64,000 nt of DNA from a bacterium. Lineage in GTDB: Bacteria > Zhuqueibacterota > QNDG01 > JAGLOF01. The notes under the pieces were generated by a model. The model worked only from the letters and a program-made list of their open reading frames with translations, was not told the origin of the DNA and searched no databases. The position numbers and the translations under genes were made by a program. Location of the stretch: assembly GCA_023139105.1 (NCBI GenBank), contig JAGLOF010000079.1, positions 1-64,000 of the forward strand, in the 5' to 3' direction. The stretch's first letter is position 1. The number at the start of each line of letters is the position of its first letter. Below, piece after piece: positions 44,741 to 52,899 of the stretch.

Positions 44741-46269
44741 ATTTTTTAAAGAGATTATGGAGATCCTCCGGCGGTATGCAAGTATGGTTTGAATGTATTA
44801 TTGCCGCCATACTGTTCATGATGGGTCTGTTCAGACTGCGAGTGGAGCTTGGGTGCACTGTTGTAGGACAGGGGCTTTTCTATGTTACAATAATGACGGC
44901 TTTGTGGAGTGCTGCCCGTTGGCGTACGCCAAATGTCCGGTCAAAGACATATCATCTATTATTGGCATTTTCCTTTTCTGCTGCATTGGGCAGTGTTTTC
45001 CATTTTGGCAGTGTGCTGTTTCATTTAAATCCTTTCTGGGCTTCCGGCAATCATGGCAGGCTGGTATTATTACTATCTATGATAGCGTCAGGGCCTTTAT
45101 TTTTGGGTGCCCGTCTGTTTTTTAACATGCTCATTAAATGGAATGTGCTCCGGCAGCGCCGCCTTCGCTGGGCTATTATGCATGGTCATATAATGCTTTT
45201 ACTTACGGTTTTGGGTATGTGGACTGTATGGCTGAGTTTACATGCAACCCGTTCGGCCTCCACAGTATTTCCGGAAGCCGGCATTGCAACCACAATGATG
45301 GCCAGGTTGTTGGTTAATGTTTTTCCAATTATAGCAATAGTAGTGGTAACTGGTTTTTTTCTAATAATAATTTTTTTTACTCCTCTGGCTTTTGTAGCCT
45401 ACCGCATCAGTAATCCTGTGATAAAGCGCATTGAGGCCTTGGCAAAGGCTGTCAAGGCATTCCGCGAAGGGCATCACTCGACAAGATTGATAATCTCAGG
45501 AAAGGATGAAATTGCCACACTGGAGTCTGATTTTAATACGCTGGCAGCATCACTTGATGATGCTTTGAAAAAATTGACCAATGAAAAAGAGACTGTATCA
45601 GCTCTGCTTGATGAAAGGCGGCAGCTTATAGCCACGGTCTCCCATGAACTGCGTACTCCAGTTGCTATTCTTTCTGCTCATCTGGAAAACATGCAGCATG
45701 GGAGAACCGATGACCTGTCTCTTGATGTGATACGCCAGGAAGTCAAACGGTTGGACGGGCTAATTGAAGATCTTTTTACCCTGGCACAGGCAGAGACTCG
45801 TTCTTTGGAAATCCGTCTGTCATCATTCGATATTCTTCCTTTGATCAAGGAAAGAGTCACCGCTCTAAAGGAATACGCCTGGCAACGGAATCGTGTAGAA
45901 ATAATAACCCATTTGCCAGAGATCTGTCCACTGATAATGGCAGATCCCCGGCGTCTGGACCAGATCCTTATTAATCTTCTTCGCAATGGCATCGATCATA
46001 CACAGCCGGGTGGATTGGTATCGATTTCAATCAAATCTGATGATACCATGGTCTATGTTTCTGTGGCTGATACCGGTGCGGGTATAGCGGAAAATGAGTT
46101 AAATGATATTTGGGTGCCTTTCTGGCGTGGGAAGCATCAGATGCAACATTCTGGTGCCGGGCTGGGATTGGCTTTAGTGAAAGAACTGGTAGAGGCTATG
46201 CATGGGAGCGTCAGCGTCACCAGCAAACTTAATGAAGGCAGCTGTTTTATGTTCAACCTACCGCTGTGA
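44737..46269 (+). CDS. sensor histidine kinase, multi-span membrane N-terminus
   Basis: 510 residues. The N-terminal ~230 residues contain about six hydrophobic segments with very short loops, so the input is probably within the membrane and no periplasmic sensor domain exists. HAMP-like ~235-285, HisKA with H303 (VSHELRTPVAIL), ATPase domain (NLLRNGIDHT, DTGAGIA, GAGLGLALV). ATG 44737 follows GCGGAG and overlaps the regulator stop, replacing a longer frame from 44701. It may sense envelope disturbance or the partner ABC exporter. Confidence 0.92.
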   Translation: MNFLKRLWRSSGGMQVWFECIIAAILFMMGLFRLRVELGCTVVGQGLFYVTIMTALWSAARWRTPNVRSKTYHLLLAFSFSAALGSVFHFGSVLFHLNPFWASGNHGRLVLLLSMIASGPLFLGARLFFNMLIKWNVLRQRRLRWAIMHGHIMLLLTVLGMWTVWLSLHATRSASTVFPEAGIATTMMARLLVNVFPIIAIVVVTGFFLIIIFFTPLAFVAYRISNPVIKRIEALAKAVKAFREGHHSTRLIISGKDEIATLESDFNTLAASLDDALKKLTNEKETVSALLDERRQLIATVSHELRTPVAILSAHLENMQHGRTDDLSLDVIRQEVKRLDGLIEDLFTLAQAETRSLEIRLSSFDILPLIKERVTALKEYAWQRNRVEIITHLPEICPLIMADPRRLDQILINLLRNGIDHTQPGGLVSISIKSDDTMVYVSVADTGAGIAENELNDIWVPFWRGKHQMQHSGAGLGLALVKELVEAMHGSVSVTSKLNEGSCFMFNLPL

Positions 46270-46282
46270 CAGAATTGTGACA
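46265..46282. promoter_or_regulatory. TGTGACA direct repeats (putative operator)
   Basis: TGTGACA at 46265-46271 and again at 46276-46282, an 11-base step, overlap the kinase stop codon and lie ~80 bases upstream of the lipoprotein start. The geometry fits an OmpR-family site controlling the S41-Ere-ABC operon. Confidence 0.5.
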
Positions 46283-46362
46283 TTTGTCTGATATTCCGGT
46301 GATATTTCAATGCCATCTTGTGTGGTCGGATGGTAGTGGAATCATCAAGGGAGACAGATGTC

Positions 46363-47700
46363 ATGAAATTTTTGTTATCCGTTTTTTTACTGTTATCATT
46401 TTTATGGTCATGTCATAAGTCGGAAAATGGCTATCAATCCGATTTCAGGCAGATTGTACAAGCACTTGAGGAGCGCCATCCCGGTTTAGCTGATTATCCT
46501 CTGCCTTTTACATGCCGCACTAATTTTCAGCAGCTCGTAGATTCAATGCATGCCAGCCTTGTATCAATAGACAATAATAGAGATTTCTATTTTCATATCA
46601 TGCCCTTTATTCATGAGTTGGGTGACGGGCATGCATGGGTATCATATTCATCTCGAGATAGCCGTTATCTTCCCCTGATTCTTTCCTGGTTTGGTGATGA
46701 TCTCCATGTTGTATCTGTTCTGGATTCCAGCTATAATTCATTGAAGTATGCCAAAGTTCTCAGTATTGGATCCTATGAGACATTGTCGCTGGAAAGATTG
46801 GTGAACAAGGTTCTCTCCAGTGATATGGGGAATCACTTTCATCTCCGCAAAGCTCAGTTTGGCAATGCATTCTGGATGGGCAATGAGATGCTTCTGCGTG
46901 AAGTGGGTGCAGCAGACTCTGATTCTATTGTTGTCATCCTGGAACAAAATTTCCACCGCCATGAAATCCGCCTGCCGTTTGCGCCGATTCGCTCGGCTCC
47001 GCAGTACCGTCCATTTGTCCGGAATTTTATCACTGCACCCGCTGATACGCATTTTTATCGCTATCATTCTGAATATCAGACTGTTTATTGTCAGTTCGGC
47101 AGTGTTGCAGCACCGCTCTCTGATACATTTACTGATGAGCTGATGGAGACTGCCAGAAATAATAAGGCGAAAACTATTGTCCTTGATTTAAGAAGAATGT
47201 CTGGCGGAGATGCTCAGCCCTTTATTGATATATTCCGCTATTGTATTTCTGATACGCAGGATTGTTGGCTGTACCGCGCCTGGCAGCGTAATGGTATGGA
47301 GAATCGGGAAATATTTGACGGACATTATACTCTTTTACCAGTGGCTGAGTCTATGCGCTTTCATGGGCAGATTGTTATATTTATGGGGAAAACAACTTAC
47401 AGTGCAGGCACATTCCCTGTGGTTATAGCAAAAGATAATGATCTGGCCTTGCTCATTGGTGAACCATGTGGAAATAATAGCGTGCGTTATGGCCAGTCAG
47501 AGAAGATAAAACTTTGTCATTCAGGATTGACATTTTCTCATTCAACTAAAATTTGGCAGAGGGCGAATCCCTTTATTGCTGATGGAATATATATCAAACC
47601 CCATGTTGAAATCTTGCCTTCAATTAAAGATTATCAGAATATGCGTGATCCGGTATGGGACTATTTTGTTCAAAATATTAGTAATGGAGACAGACGATGA
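46363..47700 (+). CDS. S41-family peptidase-like lipoprotein
   Basis: 445 residues with a lipoprotein signal (LLSVFLLLSFLWSC, Cys at residue 17 after a lipobox-like LWSC). The second half matches the S41 tail-specific peptidase domain: KTIVLDLRRMSGGD, the Ser region GKTTYSAGTF (nucleophile Ser in YSAG), and PHVEILPSIKDY at the end. No PDZ domain is evident between. ATG 46363 follows AAGGGAG; longer frames have no ribosome site. The gene overlaps the next by 4 bases (ATGA). Confidence 0.8.
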   Translation: MKFLLSVFLLLSFLWSCHKSENGYQSDFRQIVQALEERHPGLADYPLPFTCRTNFQQLVDSMHASLVSIDNNRDFYFHIMPFIHELGDGHAWVSYSSRDSRYLPLILSWFGDDLHVVSVLDSSYNSLKYAKVLSIGSYETLSLERLVNKVLSSDMGNHFHLRKAQFGNAFWMGNEMLLREVGAADSDSIVVILEQNFHRHEIRLPFAPIRSAPQYRPFVRNFITAPADTHFYRYHSEYQTVYCQFGSVAAPLSDTFTDELMETARNNKAKTIVLDLRRMSGGDAQPFIDIFRYCISDTQDCWLYRAWQRNGMENREIFDGHYTLLPVAESMRFHGQIVIFMGKTTYSAGTFPVVIAKDNDLALLIGEPCGNNSVRYGQSEKIKLCHSGLTFSHSTKIWQRANPFIADGIYIKPHVEILPSIKDYQNMRDPVWDYFVQNISNGDRR

Positions 47701-48977
47701 AGATTAAACATATTGTATTTCTATTGGCCATAATTGTCAAAGTGACGGTTTCTCAGGCGCAGATTGTTGATTTTTTTAAGAAAAATGCATACACAATCGA
47801 TACTATTGATCCGGATGTTATCAATTTTGATGATCTGTCATTTCTGAAGGAGACTCTGAAAGATGTAGATATGATAATGCTTGGGGAGCAATCCCACGGT
47901 GATGGTGCAACATTCCTGGCCAAGACAAGGTTGATAAAATTCCTTCATGAAGAACTGGACTTCAAGATAATTGCTTTTGAAAGTTCAATGTTTGACGGTG
48001 AGAGAGAGTGGAAGAGGTTTCTGGCCAGGGAAACGGCAGCAGTAGAGGCTCTTTCTCGATTTATTTTTCCTGTATGGACACAGAGCCGGCAGTTCCAGCC
48101 GTTAATGGAGTACATCGATCAATGCAGGGAGAATGGTGATCATCTGCGTTTTTGTGGATTTGATGCACAGCCCAACAATATGGCTTCAGCTGATGAACGT
48201 TTTGCTGTGATTGAGCAGCTGATTTCTACACATGCTTTGGAGGTGATCCGTGATTCACATCCGTATTTATTTAATCTGTTTTTTAATCCGGGAGTATTAT
48301 TTAGAAGCAAGCCTGATTCACTACAGCAGAATCTTATCCTGAAGCAGATAAGGGATGTGGGTAAGTTGATTATTCAGACGACCGACAATGTCCAGGAGAT
48401 AGTGGCAGGGCGCGCCCTGCTGGGTTTTGCAGAGATTATGTACATGTTCTGGAATGCTGATTTTCAACACCCTGAAAGCTGTGTTGATGTGATGAATATC
48501 CGTGACAGGATTATGGGAGAGAATCTGATCTGGTTAAAAGAAACATATTTTTCTGATGAAAAAATTATTGTATGGGGTGCCAACTCACATTTGAATTACA
48601 ACAGGCATCTTATAGAGCAAGGTTCTGAGATACAGATGATTCCGGCAGCACAGTATGTAAAGAACCGTTTGGGAGATAGGTTGTATACTGTTGCATTTAC
48701 TTCATTTGACGGTCAGGCAGGAACGGTGTTCAGGCCGGCAGATGCGGTGCCTCCAGCCAATCCAAAAGCGTTGGAGACAGAGTGGGCGGGTTGTGGAGAT
48801 GATTTCGCTTTCCTGGATTGCCGGGTACTTCCCTTGACGAATTGGCTTCATATTCCCCAATGGGGCAGATTGTATGGATATGGTGATTTTAAGGCTCCGT
48901 GGGCTGCTATGACAGATGGAATATTTTTTATAAAGAGCATGAAGCCCAGCGTTCGGATTGAAAAGGGGATAGAGTAA
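47697..48977 (+). CDS. erythromycin esterase-like protein, secreted
   Basis: 426 residues with a signal peptide (HIVFLLAIIVKVTVSQA) and the erythromycin-esterase fold: LGEQSHGDGATF with the essential Glu and His, FESSMFDG with a second Glu, FCGFDAQPNN and IIVWGANSHL. This superfamily includes macrolide esterases (EreA/EreB) and uncharacterised succinoglycan-biosynthesis relatives. A secreted form in an operon with an ABC exporter and a two-component system could mean resistance or modification of an exported ester or peptide; the substrate is unknown. Confidence 0.82.
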   Translation: MKIKHIVFLLAIIVKVTVSQAQIVDFFKKNAYTIDTIDPDVINFDDLSFLKETLKDVDMIMLGEQSHGDGATFLAKTRLIKFLHEELDFKIIAFESSMFDGEREWKRFLARETAAVEALSRFIFPVWTQSRQFQPLMEYIDQCRENGDHLRFCGFDAQPNNMASADERFAVIEQLISTHALEVIRDSHPYLFNLFFNPGVLFRSKPDSLQQNLILKQIRDVGKLIIQTTDNVQEIVAGRALLGFAEIMYMFWNADFQHPESCVDVMNIRDRIMGENLIWLKETYFSDEKIIVWGANSHLNYNRHLIEQGSEIQMIPAAQYVKNRLGDRLYTVAFTSFDGQAGTVFRPADAVPPANPKALETEWAGCGDDFAFLDCRVLPLTNWLHIPQWGRLYGYGDFKAPWAAMTDGIFFIKSMKPSVRIEKGIE

Positions 48978-48978
48978 A

Positions 48979-49890
48979 ATGAATAATAAAGCGATATACA
49001 TTGAGAATTTATGTAAGTCTTTTGGTACAGTGCACGCTGTAAAAGGATTAAATCTTGATGTGCCCGGAGGCTGTGTATTCGGTTTTTTAGGGCCGAACGG
49101 TGCAGGTAAAACTACGGCTATAAGATTGCTTTTAGGGCTGCTCAAACCAGATGCGGGCATGCTCTGTTTATTCGGTCAGCCTGTCAAACATTCTACACCT
49201 GCCATTATGAGGCGCGTTGGAGCTCTAGTGGAAACGGCCTCGTCATACCCTCATCTTTCCGGATATCAAAATCTTGATATTCTGCGTCGTATGCGTGATC
49301 TGTCTACTTCAAGTATTGATGATGTTTTGGAAATTGTGAGACTTAAAGATGTCGCCAATCGTAAAGTTAAAACTTATTCTCTGGGCATGCGTCAGCGATT
49401 GGGATTAGCCGGAGCACTATTGGGCAGGCCGGAGCTGCTTATTCTGGATGAACCGACCAATGGACTTGATCCTGCTGGTATTCGTGAGATGCGCAGCCTC
49501 ATCCGCAAATTGCCCGATGAATGGGGTGTGACTATTTTTCTTTCAAGCCATTACCTCTCTGAAATAGAGCAGACCGCCACACACTTGGGTATTATCAATG
49601 AAGGAGCATTGATATTTCAAGGGACGCCGGGAGATCTGCATGATAAGCTAACGGGTCAATGTGTGATAGGAGTTGATCGTCCCGATGAAGTATTTGCACT
49701 GCTGACTGCGTGGGGAATTAATGTGGAATATAGTGAAGGCCGGCATTTAATATTACCGGGGACTGCAGAGAGTGATCTGGCTATCCTGAATGCAAGGTTG
49801 GTTCAAGAGGGTAAAGCTGTGTTTCACCTGGCCTATGTTCAACCCACCCTGGAAGATCATTACCTGGCCATGACAGAAGAGGATGTATAA
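48979..49890 (+). CDS. ABC transporter ATP-binding protein
   Basis: 303 residues with Walker A GPNGAGKTT, signature YSLGMRQRLGLAG, Walker B LLILDEPTNGLD and switch His (SSHYLSEIEQTA). The type resembles bacitracin/lantibiotic-export ATPases (BcrA/NatA class). A C-terminal ~75-residue extension follows the nucleotide-binding domain. It starts right after the esterase-like gene stop and overlaps the permease start by one base (TAATG). Confidence 0.92.
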   Translation: MNNKAIYIENLCKSFGTVHAVKGLNLDVPGGCVFGFLGPNGAGKTTAIRLLLGLLKPDAGMLCLFGQPVKHSTPAIMRRVGALVETASSYPHLSGYQNLDILRRMRDLSTSSIDDVLEIVRLKDVANRKVKTYSLGMRQRLGLAGALLGRPELLILDEPTNGLDPAGIREMRSLIRKLPDEWGVTIFLSSHYLSEIEQTATHLGIINEGALIFQGTPGDLHDKLTGQCVIGVDRPDEVFALLTAWGINVEYSEGRHLILPGTAESDLAILNARLVQEGKAVFHLAYVQPTLEDHYLAMTEEDV

Positions 49891-50648
49891 TGAATATTAT
49901 TAAATTGTTTCAGTTGGAATGGATGAAGATGAGGAATACACTGGCCTGGACGCTGATCTTTGTTGCTCCTTCGGTAGTCACATTATTACAATTTTTCATA
50001 ATTTTAAAAATGGGGGTAGGAGATCCTAAAGATGGTCTCTCGCCCTGGACTCCTTTTTTTCAACAGACAATGATGTTTTGGTCTCTGCTGATGCTGCCGC
50101 TCTTTATTACATTGGAGACGGCACTGCTGGCAGGGCTGGAGCACCAGGAATCGCATTGGAAACAGATTTTAATTCAACCGGTACGCCGTGTTGAAATTTA
50201 TGCAGCCAAATTTATGGCTGCAATGGCATTAATGGCACTAAGTCTGATTATATTATGGGCTTCAATCCTATTTTTTGGTTTTGTATTAGTATGGATACGA
50301 CCAGCATATGGCTTTCAGCATAATGCAATACCGTGGTTGTCGGCATTGGCGTATCTGGGACTGTCTCTGGCTGCATCCTGGTTTATTGTTGTAATACATC
50401 AATGGGTGGCATTGAGGTGGAGGGGATTTGTGGCACCCCTGGCCTTTGGTGTAGTGATGACAGTGGCAGGTTTTATTATCATCCAGACTGAATACCGGGA
50501 CTTTTATCCCTGGGCCATGCCTGGCTGGTTAATTATGGGGTTTTCAAAGGGAGATTTGATCCTGAGACCGTTGATCTTTGGAATGGCAGGTGGATTAATC
50601 GGCAGCATAACGGCTATTTGGGATCTGGTGCGGCGTGATGTAGTATAA
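49890..50648 (+). CDS. ABC-2-type permease
   Basis: 252 residues with six hydrophobic segments, starting LFQLEWMKMRNTLAWTLIFVA and containing the ABC-2 cytoplasmic helix (ESHWKQILIQPVRRVEIYAAKF). Like BcrB-class immunity or export permeases it pairs with the ATPase immediately upstream. It is the last gene of the S41-Ere-ABC operon; the small inverted repeat at 50667-50741 follows. Confidence 0.9.
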   Translation: MNIIKLFQLEWMKMRNTLAWTLIFVAPSVVTLLQFFIILKMGVGDPKDGLSPWTPFFQQTMMFWSLLMLPLFITLETALLAGLEHQESHWKQILIQPVRRVEIYAAKFMAAMALMALSLIILWASILFFGFVLVWIRPAYGFQHNAIPWLSALAYLGLSLAASWFIVVIHQWVALRWRGFVAPLAFGVVMTVAGFIIIQTEYRDFYPWAMPGWLIMGFSKGDLILRPLIFGMAGGLIGSITAIWDLVRRDVV

Positions 50649-50666
50649 AGGGAAAAGTACAATTGA

Positions 50667-50741
50667 ACACGGATGACACAGATTACACGGATAAGAACGG
50701 ATCTAAGATAATTTTGAAGTTCTATCTGTGGTCATCCGTGT
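50667..50741. repeat. small inverted-repeat element
   Basis: ACACGGATGACACAGAT (50667-50683) is inverted as ATCTGTGGTCATCCGTGT (50724-50741) with one base of difference. A related ACACGGATAAGAACGGAT lies between. The right arm overlaps the last codons and stop of the minus-strand kinase. Similar ACACGGA-rich words recur at 61.7 kb and 63.0-63.4 kb, which suggests a dispersed family. Confidence 0.6.
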
Positions 50742-52090
50742 AAAGTATTACCAGGAATTGACAATGTTACAATTATTCCTCGATTGTCTCTGTTATTAAT
50801 TTTGATTGAACCGCCGTGGGCAGTGATAATTTTTTTACAGAGTGAGAGCCCCAGTCCGTAGCCACTTGAGTCTCTGGAACGAGAACGGTCAACTTTGAAG
50901 AATGGTTCAAAGATAAATGGCAGATCTGTTTCGGGTATGCCGGGACCGTCATCAGTAATTTGAATATGGATTTGGTCATCCTGCCTTTCAACAGATATTA
51001 TTACCGGTCTACTATTTGGTATAGAATATTTGACGCTGTTTTCCAGTAGATTTTTAAAAAGAGTTCTAAGACGCTGTTCATCGGCCACAATCATTAATTC
51101 AGTAGTTGAAGCAATTAAATGCACTGTCGGTTTGCGTGCGTGGAATATCTGTGTTATATCATCCAGCATGTGTATCAGGTTAATTTTTTCTGGTTTGAGC
51201 ATGCCGTATCCCTGGTCAAGACGGGCTGAATCAAGCAGTTCTGTAATTTTCATCTCTATCTCGGTGATATCTTTTTGAAGGTTGTACTTTTTTTCTACAT
51301 CAGGAATAAACTCCAGTGCCAGTTTCATACGTGTAATTGGGGAGCGTAATTCATGGGAAACATCCAGCAGTAATTGATCGCGTGCTGAGATCATCTCTTT
51401 GATCCGGCGTATCATGTCATTGAAGGCATCTATCAGACAGCCCAGTTCATCGTCCCTGATCTTTGTCAGGCATGTATCTAAATTCCCTCTGCCAATCTCT
51501 TCAACACCGTTTTGAAGAATTTTAATCGGTCGTAATACTTTCCGAAAATAAAGATGTGCTATGATGAATACCAAGGTCACTGCCAGGATTAAACCGAATA
51601 GAAGCCTGCTATGAGTCATTCTGGCCCATTGAGTCTTCCAGCGAAGGCCATATCGGGCACCATCTGCCATTTCTACAATAAAAGTACTATGCCACAAACT
51701 GCCCGGCCCCATATGTGGTGGTTTTCTCTCCTGCTGCATCGATGCAATTGACATAGCAGAAGGATCAGTGAACCAGGTAAAATTTTCATGTTCATAAATA
51801 ATTTGTAGATTGTATTCGATTGCATATTGATGAGCCAACATGGTATCCGGAGGTGAACCAAGTTCAAGGGCCAGCAGGTCTGCATGGTGTTGGATGTTTT
51901 TCATTATCGGTTCATTGAAATTACTGCCCATCATAGTGCCGAAGAATATCATGAAGAGAGTATTGACAATTAACAGTACTGCAAGAAGTGACAAAAAAAG
52001 GCGGACAAATATTGAGTGCCATTTTTTTATATGCTTCGTTCTTTTATTAAAGAGATTTTGAGTGGATGAATTATTAGATCGTATGGGCAT
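50732..52090 (-). CDS. sensor histidine kinase
   Basis: 452 residues. TM1 ~25-50, a ~100-residue periplasmic part (LALELGSPPDTML ... WFTDPSAMS), TM2 ~150-170, HAMP (LRPIKILQNGVEEIG), HisKA with H246 (VSHELRSPITRM) and an ATPase domain (NLLENSVKYS, DDGPGIP, GYGLGLSLC). ATG 52090 has GGAG at 9 bases; longer frames overlap the regulator further. It overlaps the regulator gene by 17 bases. The final residues TLHG and the stop codon lie inside the inverted-repeat element, so the native C-terminus may have been replaced. Confidence 0.92.
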   Translation of the reverse strand: MPIRSNNSSTQNLFNKRTKHIKKWHSIFVRLFLSLLAVLLIVNTLFMIFFGTMMGSNFNEPIMKNIQHHADLLALELGSPPDTMLAHQYAIEYNLQIIYEHENFTWFTDPSAMSIASMQQERKPPHMGPGSLWHSTFIVEMADGARYGLRWKTQWARMTHSRLLFGLILAVTLVFIIAHLYFRKVLRPIKILQNGVEEIGRGNLDTCLTKIRDDELGCLIDAFNDMIRRIKEMISARDQLLLDVSHELRSPITRMKLALEFIPDVEKKYNLQKDITEIEMKITELLDSARLDQGYGMLKPEKINLIHMLDDITQIFHARKPTVHLIASTTELMIVADEQRLRTLFKNLLENSVKYSIPNSRPVIISVERQDDQIHIQITDDGPGIPETDLPFIFEPFFKVDRSRSRDSSGYGLGLSLCKKIITAHGGSIKINNRDNRGIIVTLSIPGNTLHG

Positions 52091-52775
52091 CTGTCTCATC
52101 TCCGATAAATTTGTATCCTGAACCCCAGATTGTCTTAATCCATTGTGGATTTTTGGGATCATCATTCAATTTTTGTCTGATCCGACTTATTATCACATCA
52201 ACAGTCCGGTTGAAAGAATTCCAGTCAAGATTATGGGTATTATTCATAATGCGATCCCTGGTCATAAGTATTCCGGGTCTATTCATCAGTATAGAAAGTA
52301 CTTCAAACTCCATGGTTGTAAGGTCAATGGACCTGGAGTCAAGGCAGACTGTATGCCGGCCCGGATCAAGTACAAGCGTTCCGAATACAAGACGACTGTC
52401 TGATCTGCCAGACTGCAGGCGGCGCAGAATTGAATGGATACGTGCCTGTAGTTCCCGCGGCTCAAAAGGTTTGGGTAGATAGTCGTCTGCTCCCATTTCA
52501 AGGCCAACAATGCGGTCGGTTACTTCGCCTCTGGCCGTCAACATTATAATAGGCACGTCAGACATTTTACGAATCTCCCGGCAGACTTCGAATCCGTCCA
52601 TGTCAGGCAGCATTATATCCAGAATGACCAGGTCAGGCGGGCGGGACTTGATCAGTCGAAGTCCCTCTGCCGGATGCACAACTGTTACAACTTCGTAACT
52701 AAAACCGCTTAGATAATCAGTCAGCAGACCGTTAAGGTCAACATCATCATCGATTACAAGTATTTGTGTGGACAT
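52074..52775 (-). CDS. OmpR-family response regulator
   Basis: 233 residues: receiver (IDDDVDLNG, ILDIMLPDMDGFEV, MLTARG, PKPFEPREL) and an OmpR-type winged helix (LTTMEFEVLSILMNRPG, RTVDVIISRIRQKL, TIWGSGYKFI). It is the first gene of the pair. It lies next to a TonB-dependent receptor in the same direction and divergent from an M28 peptidase; the TTGTAA repeat between those two is a candidate site. Confidence 0.93.
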   Translation of the reverse strand: MSTQILVIDDDVDLNGLLTDYLSGFSYEVVTVVHPAEGLRLIKSRPPDLVILDIMLPDMDGFEVCREIRKMSDVPIIMLTARGEVTDRIVGLEMGADDYLPKPFEPRELQARIHSILRRLQSGRSDSRLVFGTLVLDPGRHTVCLDSRSIDLTTMEFEVLSILMNRPGILMTRDRIMNNTHNLDWNSFNRTVDVIISRIRQKLNDDPKNPQWIKTIWGSGYKFIGDETDAHTI

Positions 52776-52899
52776 TTGTCTCTCATTTTTTTTTATCCCG
52801 ATTGCGAAGAGGTCGCCCCGAAAGAGTCGTCATTCATGTGTTTTTAGGCTTCATTGCTCAGGATAAAATAACTCTTTTTTATCAAGGAGTCAATATTAT

